Shown here piece by piece: positions 1 through 12,500 of a stretch of DNA of 64,000 nt. Made by a program: the position numbers and the translations under genes. Each line of letters begins with the position of its first letter. Position 1 is the stretch's first letter. This DNA is from Mesostigma viride (Eukaryota; Streptophyta; Mesostigmatophyceae; Mesostigmatales; Mesostigmataceae). The notes below the pieces were generated by a model. That model was given only the letters and a program-made list of their open reading frames with translations. It did no database searches and had not been told where the DNA came from. The stretch lies in contig RPFO01001048.1 of NCBI GenBank assembly GCA_009746045.1, positions 92,001-156,000 of the forward strand, given 5' to 3'.

Positions 1-81
1 GGCCACTGGCCAGAAACACGTCGTCCATTTAGTCCGAGAGAAAACGGCTCACGTCACTCGTACCGCACACAAGACACGCAC

Positions 82-3000
82 CTGACATTTGCGCCAGGGA
101 CGTGTGCAGGCTGCGCACCCATCGGGTGAGCTCGCGTGGGCTATAGATATAGTGCGGGTGCGCCTCGGGCGTGAAGCGCGTGCGGCACGCGTTGTACACA
201 TCCACCATGGCGTGCGTCACAGGCAGCACCTGGTCCTCGGGCAGGGTCGGCGCGCCGCCACCGGTCGCGTCGCGGCTGGCATCGCGGCCGTAGCTGCGGG
301 AGGCCATGGATATATGAAAATAATGAAAATAATGAAAATAATAGAATAATTAGACAGTGAAGATAATCACAACAATGACAACGACATGAAAATATGAAAA
401 GATGACACAAGGAAGAGTCCACAAGTTATGAAACAATACTCAAGAAACTCAAGCACATCGGAGACCGGAACACCCATGGAAGCGTTGCCTATCAGGTCCA
501 AATAGGCCATCTTTCCAACTTCGTCCGGAGGCATGTGTTCGTTTCATGCCACCGAATAGGGCAAAGGATATTACTGTACAATGTGGAGGACAATTCAACC
601 GGCAGCTCAACTTCCAGGCAGGTGGTTCCTGCCTACTGACTGCCAGATGGCTGCCCAACCAGCAATACGACCAAGAAAAACCTGTAATGAGGCACCACCT
701 TATCAAAACTACAGGAGGCACCACGTTATTAAAACAAGACAGGCCAATGATATACAAGAAATTGTGGGGAGGAGAAATAAGAATGACGAGGCGGGGGCGG
801 GAGGGGGCATCGATGATATGCACAGGCTGAGCGAATTTCAAGCATAACTCACCCAAACGACGCAGCGGCCAGACTCCCTGCACCACGACCCAGCACCCGG
901 TTGAAGGTGGAGTAGATGAGAAGGAGAGACTCCGTGGAGGGGAAGTCGACCGCCAAGACAGGCGTGTGCCGCAGGAAGCGGGGGGAGAGGGGCACGCGGC
1001 CTGCGTCCGTGGGCGGGTTGCACGCGCCCACAAACTGGACGCGCTCCAGGTGCACCCACGCGCGGTCCGAGGGGCGCCAGAAGCCGCCGTGCTCGATGAG
1101 CTGGCGCAGGAAGGAATTGACGCGCTGGGTCGCATACGTGTCCTGCGGGTGGATCGGAAGTAGAGATCAGACGCAGATCGACAAGGTTGTTACCGGGGAC
1201 GCGAATAACTCGTACTTATTGACGCATCTATATAAAGAATTTACAGGCTTCTGTGAAGCATTCCAAAAACTTAACTGGAACATGGTGAGCCCATCTGCAT
1301 AAGGCTACATCTATAGAAAGAAAGGTTGGCCTCTGGCACACTGGGCTGCCATGATGCCAGCTACTCCCTTGCATGTCAAAAACCTAATTATTAACAAACA
1401 GGCTAAAGATTTCCAGCCAGGGTCAGTACAGCACAGGCCACAAACTGCCTGCCCGTCTGTGCCACATAGGCTGCACAAGACGCACCTACAGCAGCTGTAC
1501 ATAATTTTTACATGTACGGTGACCACTGCTTGCCCATCATTGTCTCCCAACTTGCAAGGGTATTGGATACAACCGTCTCGGATGGTACATGATACACTGG
1601 CCCTTTGGTCGATGAATGATACAGCAAGCCCCCTCACTCACATCTGATACATTCCCCCCAGTTGCTGCTATGATACAACCCGTGCCATGCTCACCTGCGT
1701 GGGCAGGTTGATCTCATCACAGAACACGCACAGCCACTTGGGCTCCGGCTCCAGCGGCTGCATGACGAGGCCCCCCTTGGGCGTGCGTTTGACCGAGCAT
1801 CGCTGCTCCACCGCGCGCAGCAGCGTCTCGGGCGTGGTGGTCGACGAGAAGTTGAGCGTCAGCAGCTCGAGCGAGGGCAGGCAGTTGAGGCTGCTCTCCA
1901 GCAACATCGTCTTGCCCACACCTGGGGGCACCCAGGGGGCAGAAACCGGGCAGCCAGGGGCATAGGGAGCGGGCAAGGAGGTTCAGGTAAGAATCAATCA
2001 AAGCGGGTGGCTGCAGACGTCCAAACGTTCAGCTGGCAGGTAAAAGCAGCGCCTTCACTATGGCATCTCTTAATGCTCACATTGATGATAACTTAGGTTT
2101 TACCGAAGACAATTTCCAAAGACAGGGCGTGGTGGCTATGCCCATGGCGACGTGGGATGCAAGCAAGGTGATCGTGTCTTGGTAAATCCCCGCATGTCAA
2201 CATGCATGGCTACGCTAGTGTGCTTAGATCTCCCATACGAAAAAACTTGATAGCTCCATACTCTGTTTCCTGCCCCCCCCCATTCTCTGTTAATCGCCCA
2301 TCAGTTGTGTCACGTGACCCCGAGCCCATTTGCTTGTTGCTAAATGCCCCCCATTCCCCAGCTACCTGCTACCAGAGCTGCCGACACTCTCAAAGGCCAG
2401 CACAATATTTCAAGGTCAGAACCAACCCCCCCCCTCCCCAAGAACTGGCCCACAGAATGTACCCCCAGCACGCCTACCTGGTGGCCCGCACAGGATGAAC
2501 GGCCGTCGCCGCCGCAGCCACGTGTCGAGTATTGCGCTCTGCCGCACGGTGTCCACGGTGGGTATAATGGCGCTGCCCACCATCACGAGCGAGGCGTCCA
2601 CGTCAATGGTGGGCACGTCCGCCACCCACGGACGCCAGTCACACGTCTCCACGCTCACCTGGTGACCGTGGTGGGCAAGATGAGCACATGCATGGTTACA
2701 GATGAAGGTGGTCACAATGATGGTGGTTAAGGTGAGCAAAATCTCTACCGGTTATTATGCCGGTGATTATGAGGAGAGTCCTGCTATGAAAAAAACATTA
2801 GGTGGGTAGAAGTGCATGTCATGCGTGTTTGCGTGTCTGCGGGTTTCCGTGTGGAGTTCCGCATCACCACGCAGTCAGCCGAGAGGGGGCCATGGTAGAC
2901 ATGACACTCACCAGATGCAGATGTGAGGGGAAGACAGAGATGCAGACACGCATCTCCTGGAAGCAGGAAAACTAGATGGGAGCCAGACTCCTCCCAGGTA

Positions 3001-3555
3001 TGCAAGGAATCAATGGCTGTTAGACTAGGCAGGGGTTGTGACACTCCTAGTTCGCAGTTAAGAAGCATCCAGCTGATACCGGGTCTGGACAATATCACAA
3101 ACCAGGATGGTTGTACATGTACAGCGCACTGTGAACTGCTATGTAAAGTCTGAATGCGCCCACGGTCCCATTTGAATGCTACGAATGACTGACTCTCGCA
3201 CCCATGGACCTACCTAGAGTTCAACACTGTCAACTCACGTTGTAATCCAGGAGGGCACGGGACGAGTCGGCCGGCCCCATCCCCTTGCCCATCGCGCCAC
3301 CGTCCACCCCGCTGCCAGCATCTGCCCCCGACCGCATGGTGGGCGACGGTCCCCCCAGATCTGCAGGCAGCGGGATGCCGGCCTCCCTGGCCAGCGCCTC
3401 CAGCACACGCGACAGCATGATGCGCTGCGCGTGTGCGAGCGTGCCGCCCAGCCCCCAGAGAAGGGCCAGCAGCAGCTGGCGGCCCAGGTAGCTGCGCACC
3501 TGCGCCTCCGTCATGGGGAAGTCCGGGTGGCACTCAAAGTACTCGAGCACGTTGC
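82..3555 (-). other. Dynein AAA3 exons 39-43 (aa 2850-3258)
   Basis: AAA3 is the regulatory ATPase module that gates motor release. Exons: 3555-3239, 2658-2478, 1921-1695, 1142-853, 293-82. Walker A, GPPGVGKT (aa 3013-3020), is split by the intron between exons 40 and 41. Walker B, FCDEINLP, is near the end of exon 41. Exon 42 has [13 protein letters not shown] and [11 protein letters not shown]. Exon 43 has [19 protein letters not shown] and [13 protein letters not shown], matching the dynein-1 AAA3/AAA4 junction. Lys, Thr, Asp and Glu are all present, so AAA3 looks competent for nucleotide binding and hydrolysis. Exon 43 ends at 82 with a GTGCG donor in phase 1. Bases 1-81 are the start of the next intron. 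Confidence 0.95.
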
Positions 3556-6500
3556 CTGGTAGGGAAGGGCACATGGAGAGAGGCATGTATGCAGGAACAC
3601 AGTGCCGAGCAAACTAGGAAAGTCAGAAGCACAAACACGACCATGAACACTTTCCCAAAGACCTTGCACGAGGTGTGCAGCTTTCATCCATTAGAACAAG
3701 GTTCCGCAGCTTCAGGGCGGCATGTAAAAAAGCTATACTAGCTGTCACTTGGTCAACGCGAGAACAGCGTTTTCAGCTGTCTGACACAGCCGTTTCGTTC
3801 AGTGACACACGCTCTGGTACCATGGTTGCCGGCATGGCAGGCTACACTCTGTTCACTGGAGCTCTCAAACGTGAGCTTGGCGAGACCAACGGTCCTTATG
3901 TAGCTGGCTCCACTGATTTCATCGCCCCCATCATCGCAATCCTTCCCCATATTGCACCAAGCTTGTTGGTCACATACCTTGCCCCCAGGGGCTTGTCCCG
4001 CAAACATCACCCACCTCGCTTATTACCCACGGCTATGCTGGCCAGAATATTTGCTAATAAAGGTGCTGCAACAAGGGCTCCTTTACCAAAGGAGATGGCA
4101 AACAAATTTCTCACGCTATAAAACTCATTCTTAGTTAACACGAAGCCTCCTATAATCTCCCCTTATCCTCGCCCCACTTGGTCGACGCTTATTGCTCACT
4201 CACCTATCCCCACATCGCAATGGCGGATTACAAGGTTCACCTGTCTTAACTATGCCAGTGCAAACCACTTGACAACTTGGTGCCCCCTTGCGGGTGATCT
4301 CATGGCCCACCTAGTACTGGTAAGGACTTCAAGGCGCACCCAGGCCCACCTTGCCAGCGCCCATCATGCCGCTCACCTACGGCCCCTGCCAGGAGAGCGA
4401 GCGCGCTCCCCAGTGCGTTCTGCTCAGTGAATTCCATCACGTGCTGCAGCGAGCGGGTCACGGCCAGTGCTCGCTCCACAATGCTGGCACCCGCAAGCGC
4501 AGGGGGGAGTTCTGCACGCCGGCGGTGCCGACCAACAAATGGGTGGTGCCATTTCACGCACGATTGCAAGCAATCAGAAGGGTGGTTGAAGGGCGTGTGG
4601 CCACAGTGGAGTAAGGAGGCGGTTCAAAGGTACAGGCGCACAACGAATGCCCCCATGGGGTAGACGAAATATCCGTGGAGATTGGGAGATGAGCAACAGG
4701 TGACCGGCGCCTGGACCACACCACTGTTATTGCCTATTGCTCATGTATTGCACCAGCACAACCCAGTCAACTCCTGCCCCAACCCGATCGTTGCAGGATG
4801 TACTTGACACACCGTCATGCATATAGATATCAGACAAGGATCGGGTTACTTACGCTATAAAAATATAATACAAGCTACACATAGTATGTGAATATGCAAT
4901 ACATATGCAATACGAGCTCGTTCCCCCTTTCCTGCTGCCCCACACGTTTGCACCAGTGCACCAAAAGTCTATCGCATGTGTCAGCGTGGACAGGGGTGTC
5001 CAACGTGGCAGCACCCATGCAGCCAGAGAGAAAGACTTCTTGACAACCTTCCGTGCTGCGCAGCTGGCTGCACAAGAGCAGAAAGGGAAATATGGGATGA
5101 CACTCCATGGGAGGACAGGTTTACAGCCGCGTCCCACGCTAGACAATACCCGAGCCCACGGAGTCGTAACTTTGAGGACGAGACCATCCAGCCAGGTCAC
5201 TGGCAGGTGGTATATAAGAAAGCCAAGGCCATGCATGACCGCAACATAAATACGTGCTACGACGTACCATAATTCTAGTAGCAGCATGAACGCAGCCATG
5301 TCCATGAAAGGATCGGACTTATTCGAGAAAGAAGTTGTACGCGATTTTAGTGTGGTTCACTAGTTATTCATGGAAGGGAAACAAAAGCGCTAGCACCTCT
5401 TGGTGAAGCACCCCATATGGCGTACCCATGGCTGCGCCCACCCCCTCCAGCTCCAACGTCCTCCGGCGCGCCTTCTTCTTCTCGTGGCAGACATCCACCA
5501 CCTCGGACGCAGGGACCAGCTCCTCCCCGCCAACGTATGAATAATGACCCTGGACACTCCTGCCATCCTCCGCCACATGCACCGTCTCCGCCACCTGGCG
5601 CCCAAACAGGAGAGGCGCCAGCACATCCACGCACTGTCGCTGGACAACCATCTCAGGACTGGCCATGTCCAGTGCGTCTTTTAGACTGCCGCCCGCACCT
5701 GTGCCACCCGTGGCCCCCGCCAGCACTCCGCTGGCCCAGTCCAGCGCCCCTCCCGCCATGAGGGTCCCGGCGGCACCTCCCGCAGCGCTGCTGGTGGTGG
5801 ACACGGAGAGTGGTCGCCCACGTAGCGTGCGGCAGAAGTAGGCGAGCACCATGCGTGGCGTGACCAGCTCGGGCGAGAACCAGACCATGCCGCAGCGGGA
5901 GACAGTGGCCAGCGTCGCGTGACGTAGGTCATGCACCTCGAACATGATGCGCACGTTGCCTGGTGGGCGCCCCGAGGGCCAGGGGACAAGGAATAGGTAG
6001 AAATGGTAGGTGACGAGGGATAGGTAGAAATGGCAGTATATGGAAGTCAATTGTATAAAAAAGGGCAATTTTATGAAGCACATGTATCTCATTAGGCAAG
6101 GATGTGAAGCGAGGGGCAGTACGCGCAGCCAGGATGGTGACGCAGGAAGAAGACACTGGTTAGAATCCCGTCAGCAGAGCGGTAGAGCGGTGATGGAACT
6201 AGTGCATAGGAAGCAGCACGGCCAGACGCAAGGGAATCGACACAGTTTATATCCGACCATGTGCGGGGCAAAGTTGCCTGATCGTAGCCCTGCGCTCTCT
6301 TGCAGCCAGCTGCGCTGCTGCTCTTCTCAGTTGTGCTCCCTTCCAACCAACTGCACGCTGCATTCGCCAGCTGTGCTTTCCGGCCATCGTGCTATATTTG
6401 GCCCTTTAGTGCCAGCTTTGGCCCTAGCTTGAGGCCCGAGCGTTGGCCAAAGCCGCCATGGCCCTGTGCGCCCCACTGCGCCCTCTGTGCCCTCTGCGCC

Positions 6501-9500
6501 CTCTGCGCCCTCGGCGCCCTCTGTGCCATCTGTGCCCTCTGTGCCCTCTGCGCCCTCTGCGCCCTCTGTGCCCTCTGCGCCCTCTGCGCCAGCTGCGCCA
6601 GCTGTGCCAGCTGTGCCAGCTGTGCCAGCTGTGCCAGCTGTGCCAGCTGTGCCAGCTGTGCCAGCTGTGCCAGCTGCGCCAGCTGTGCCAGCTGCGCCAG
6701 CTGTGCCAGCTGTGCCAGCTGTGCCAGCTGTGCCAGCTGTGCCAGCTGTGCCAGCTGTGCCAGCTGTGCCAGCTGTGCCAGCTGTGCCAGCTGTGCCAGC
6801 TGTGCCAGCTGTGCCAGCTGTGCCAGCTGTGCCAGCTGTGCCAGCTGTGCCGTCTGTGCCCTCTGTGCCCATCCGTGCCCATCCGTGCCCTCTGCGCCCT
6901 GTGCGCCCTCAGTGCCCATCGGTGCCCATCGGTGCCTTGTGCCCTGTGCCCTGTGCCCTGTGCCCTGTGCCCTGTGCCCTGTGCCCTGTGCCCTGTGCCC
7001 TGTGCCCTGTGCCCTGTGCCCTGTGCCCTGTGCCCTGTGCCCTGTGCCCTGTGCCCTGTGCCCTGTGCCCTCTGAGCCAGCTGTGCGGGCCACTCACTGG
7101 GCAGCACGAGGCGCTCCCCGCTGGGCAGCGTGAGCAGCTTGTTATCGTCCAGCACGCTGTTGAGATTCTCCACCCACACGGGGTCCACGTCGCCATCAAA
7201 CACGATCCAGTGGCGCACCAGCTCGTTGCGCTCGCCCCTGCAGGGACGCGGCCACGGCGGGAGATGACCAAGGGTGATGTGTCGGGTGAGATGATGTACA
7301 GGTATACGATGGGATGGGACATGTCGCGTGGGGTGAGATGATGTGGGGCAACTTGCGGAGCAGAGGGCATTGCCATGTTGAAGCACGAATAGCCGCAGCA
7401 AGGACTACTGTGGGGTGAAATGTGGGGCGGTAGTGCCCGTGGTAAGGGCGCAGCCGAGACAACAAGGATGAAGGATGAGGGATGGCCAGCATTGATGTTT
7501 TCACATGAGCCACGCCCCAAGGTGCTACTGATCCTGAGCAAGATCTTGCTCTACAATGTCGGGCCCAAGCTATTCGCCACAAAAGAGTCGATAGCCCTAC
7601 CAGAAGCTACCTCCCAAGTCCATTGCTGAACATAGACCACCCTGGCACTTCCCGCAAGCAGTCCTACACTAGCCACTAGAAATCAAATCAAACGCTGCAT
7701 ATATCCACCCCGATGAGCACGTCAAGGTGCAAGGGCAGCCGTACCGGATGTTATCGATGATCTTGCGCAGGATGCTGGTGAAAACGCCATCCCGCCACTC
7801 CCTGGTGGTCACGTCCAGGGTCCCGTAGAGCTCCTCCTTGGAGAGCGCCTTAGGGTCAATCACGTGTGCCTTGCCTTTGATGCCCTCCACCACAGACAGG
7901 GCCTAGATTCAGATGGGGAGATAAATACATGGAAGAAAAGAGATGGAGTAGAAAGAGGCAAACACAGAGCTTTGTTGGTGCGGGAATGAACAGGATTTCC
8001 AGCCACCCCGTCCATGGGAAGACAAACTGGGCGTGATGAACAGCACGCTTGGCACCGAGTGAATATGAGGCCAGGATGCACCCCTCACAAGGGTGCTTAC
8101 CAGACGGCATGACATCGGGCCCCAAACAGAAGAACGTGAACTTTGTAAAACACGGTGGAGTATAAACCTAGCTGTAGCGGCGATCCTTTATTCTCACTGT
8201 TTTTTATGCTGCTATGGCTAGAGATTAGCTGCTATGGCTAGCTGGCGTGAATAGCTGTATGTTCAGGAGAACCACAATGTCATTACCTGCAGCAGCGCGC
8301 GCCACGCGGTGGACTTGCCGCTGCCGCTGGCCCCCACCATCATGACGCCGTGGTGCAGCTTCTGGATGCCATACAGCTGCAGCACCTTGTCCACCCAGTG
8401 GTCCGCGCCCACCAGCCCGCGCTCGCGGCACACCGCCAGCAGCGCGCGCGTGAGCTGGGCCTCGCCAACGGGGGGGAGCGACGCGCCAGGAAATACGTCG
8501 CGAAGCAGCGCCTCGAGTACCTGGGGGGGGGGGGGAGGAGTAAACACGGCAGGTGGAGGCAAGGATGGCAAGGGCGATAGAGGCGAATATGAGAGGAGTA
8601 AACATGGCAGGTGGAGGCAAGGATGGCAAGGGCGATAGAGGCGAATATGAGAGGGGGGGGGGACAGCAGGTTGAGGCGAGGATGACGAGGCCGCACGAGA
8701 AAAACAGGCAAGGAAGAAAAGGGTGAAAGAGGCGAACTAGATAATTGAAAGGCATTGGGGTTGCCTGGCAATGCGGAAGAAGAAGAAATTAAACAAGGGC
8801 GAAGGAGGCTTATAGATCAGACGCAAGACCATTGTTGTTGTTTTCTTATGGGCATAGAAGCAGAGGGTGATCAGAAATGAGATCAGCGCAGCACAAGGTC
8901 TGGTGAGCGTGTGCATGGACACCCGTGGGACGAGCCGGGGATAGGTGCCTGATCCAGAACGGCCAACATGACATGCCCCCTGTGGCCCCATGGGCTGTCG
9001 GATGAGGCATGAGACCGATGCACTGAGGAGCCACTTTACCACCCGCGTAGCGAGGCCAGGGAAGCAGGTGTGCGATACGGGTGAAGAAAAACGCAGGTTT
9101 GCGGTACGGGACAAAAGGAAAGCTACGGTCAAAGTAAAAGTGCACCGTTGTGGGGCACCAGAGAGCCCACCGAATACATGACATGGTGGGCCTCCAATTA
9201 CTATTTGATACCTGGCTGAAGCACACTTGTACACAGAGTGTGCGCTTGCAGGGGTGCGCGTGCATGCCACTAGCATGCATGCCAAACAGCATCTCAGTAT
9301 GTACTCGGGCCAGAGATTCCGTAAGTACACTTGCACGGATGCCCGCAAAGAAAAAGTACCGGAATGTCTTCGGCGACCAGCTTGGGCATGATCGTCTCGC
9401 GCACGCTCTGGATGAGCACCAGGCGCTCGTGGGCCACCACCTCCTGCTGCGACGCCGGGGGGGCGCCGCTGGTGGGAGAGCCGGCGAGGGGGGAGCCGCC

Positions 9501-12500
9501 CTGCCCCTTGTTGGTTTGCGCGAGCCTGTACAGGGCACGAGTGGGCAAAGGACGAAACAAGCGTCGAGAAGTCTAGTCGTTTGGGCATCAGAAATTCCAG
9601 TATTTCTTCCCTGCAGGCATGCCCAATAGTTCTACCCTGCAGGCATGCAAGACATGGGCACATCAAATGAGCATACTAGGGTGCGAAAACCAGGGTACTC
9701 AGAGGCTGATGTGATTAGTGCTGGGGACGGAGACACAATGTGGCTCGTAACAAGTGACGACATGGCGGTGGCTTGGTACCGTCTAGAAGGCAGGGGGTGC
9801 ACCCTACCATGTCCGTACAAGCATAGCCTGAGTGTATAACCCCACACGCAACCGTGGTAAAACCAGCTGTAGCTTCGCAATCCAGCTTTTTCTTGATTGG
9901 TGTGAAGAGCTCGCCCTGAAGAATAATTTCTTTTCGCCTTGATGGCACCACAGGTATAGAAACCTTGCCCTGCCCTATGAGACCCTGTGTACTATTTGGC
10001 TCCGATATTAAGGATCAAAGTAAACAACATCATGTGCGGCCATAGGGACTTGAAAGGACAAAGCCCCAGCACAGGGTACACACTATGGAAGTGGGTGCCG
10101 CTGACTTCCCACACAGAGTGCATAAAAGAAGAACAGATTCTTTGACCCACCGCCGCTGGATGGCGCCCGAGCTGGCGAGCACCGACTTGAGCGCGCGCAG
10201 ACCAAAGTCGTAGTGAGGCTGCGCTGACAGCTCGCTCTTGCACAGCTGGAAGAGGGGTACCACCTTGGCCGCCAGCACCTCGGCCGTCTGGAAGCCCTGG
10301 CCAAAGAGCATGACCTGCAGATGGGGGAGGGCCGAGTATGCGCCGCCCATGGGTAGGCAGGTAGGTACGGCCATCAGGAGGTAGTTCACCAGGATAATAG
10401 CCAGCATAACATTCACCTGAATATATCTGCAAGCATATCTCGTTCTTCTGGTAGAAGTAAACCAACAGAAACGTATCAGGCTCGTTAATTGGTTTATTTG
10501 TGAAGGCAGGCAGAGGTACCTCAGGAGACGGAATGAGGCAAGCTGATTCCATCCTGTTGCGAAAGCATACATTCCTTGACCGCCCGGTCCAGGTGGACCA
10601 GGTGGAAACACAAGACACACATGCACAATGGCGGGAGAATGGAGTAGCGTCATTGTATGCATCCAGCGCAATGTCATCCGTGCAAAGATGTCAATACCAT
10701 ACGTTGTGTGCGCTGGCACTCACCTGGCTGATGAGCTCCTGGTCGGGCCGCACCATTGCCACGTTGCGGAAGAGCAGCTTGAGGTTGTCCGGCAGGTTGG
10801 ACCGCCCTGCATACCCAGGGTTCATCGTCACGAAAATGCCTGTGTTCGGGTGCAGCGGGACCGCAGCGCCCAGGATCTGCACACGCGGCGCGCCGGCCTC
10901 CAGCCCGCGCTGGATATTGAGGATCTGTTCCGAGACGGCGGACAGGATACGCTCGGCGAGGCGGTTGAACTCGTCGAAACAGCCCCACGCGCCCGTGTGG
11001 CAGAGGCCCGAGAATATGCGGGTCATCGAGCGATGGTCAAATGAGGCGTCGCAGTTAAACACGATGACGGCGCGGCCCAGCTGGACGCCCAGCGCCTGCA
11101 GGGGTGAGGGGGGGGAGAGACGCAGGGATCCATGGGGCGACGAGGGGACAGCACGAGGTTGTGGTCAGAGAGTAATGTTAATCTATGAGAACCGCGGGGA
11201 TTTGCACAAGATTCCACCGGAAAAACTTCGGGCCGGGGGATTACGCGTGAGTCAAGGCAGGAAGTTATTTCCCATTCGCCATACTGGGGATATGACATTC
11301 ATAGAGCTTAAACAGAAACTCTTATACCACTTATACTCTTATTACCAGATGCCAGGCAGCACATTGGTATGCCACCCATAATTCAATTTCAAGAAACAGC
11401 AAGCAATACGCAGGAGATGTACCTAGTTATTTCCATTTGAGCATGCGCCTTGCATTCACCAGTCTCAACGCATACAAGTTCTTTACAGGGACCAGAGTAG
11501 TCGAGCAGCCATTGGTGGTCGCTCCTCACGCATTCTGTCTCAGCAAGGTAATGTACAGCGAGGTGCGCTTCAGCAAGGGAAGGGAGAAGGACATGCAGCA
11601 TGAGGGAAAGCAAGGTGGAGAATGCAGATACCTTCACAGTCTCTGTCTTGCCCGTGCCCGCCGGCCCAAACGGGCTCCCCCCCATGCGCGCCTTGAGCGC
11701 CTGCGTGAGTGTGAGGAAGATGCGGTCGGTCAAGGGTGTCTGCACGAGCCGTTCGCCCACGCCGCTGTACTCGTACCCGTGGAAAAAGGACGCGTCCGCG
11801 ATGGAGATGCGCAGCTGGGCGGGGCGGCCCGATTCAATCTGTGGAGACAGGGGGAGGGGGGGGTGAATATGGTAAAGGGTGAAGAAGATGGAGGGTGAAG
11901 GATGTGGAGGGTGAAGAATGTGGCAGGTGAAGGATGTGGGTGGGTGGGGGGGGGGAATGTAGAGGGTGACCAAGATGGGAAGTAACGAAGATGGAGGGTG
12001 AAGAATGGAGGGTGAAGATGATATAAAAGTGGGGAAACGTAGGGTGGAGTTGGGGGGTCAGTAAGGCTGGAAGAAGGCCATTGGGTGCTGAAGAAGGTCG
12101 CCATGAAGCGGGAATTGGGAAGCAGGTTAGCAGAGGGCTGGGAAGGGGTAACACACCAGCAGCAGAATTGCCTTTTAAGGTAGTGATGAGATGATGTGTG
12201 CTATGCGAATCCAAGTAAACCTGTAAATAGGGACACAGTACACACCTCATGGTTCGAGCTGCAGGCTGCTGGTTGTTGGTGCACTGTGATGTACTGAGAT
12301 AAGAAGATGTAGGGTTGCTTCCATTTTATCGTCTCCTTGTCTCATCGCCTTGCTGTTCTATTTGCACACTCCATTCGCGCACATGGAACCGTTGACATGA
12401 GAATGGTATCATGTAATCACTTCAGCACACATTCACTATAGCACCTAATCACTATGGACTCTCGCGCACCTGCTGGTACACACGCAGAAAGTAGAGCCAG

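Noticed and set aside
5376-5425. Longer exon 37 of dynein ending at a GAG/GTGCTA donor
   Set aside because: It would end in phase 0 and could not join the clear exon 38 in frame. The GTACGC donor at 5425 gives phase 1 and a sensible protein.
6300-7541. Long open frames on both strands (180 to 325 codons, Cys-Ala-Ser, Ala-Val-Pro or Gly-Thr-Ala repeats)
   Set aside because: They lie in dynein intron 36 and exist only because the minisatellite units are 9 and 7 bases long. No unique protein sequence supports them.
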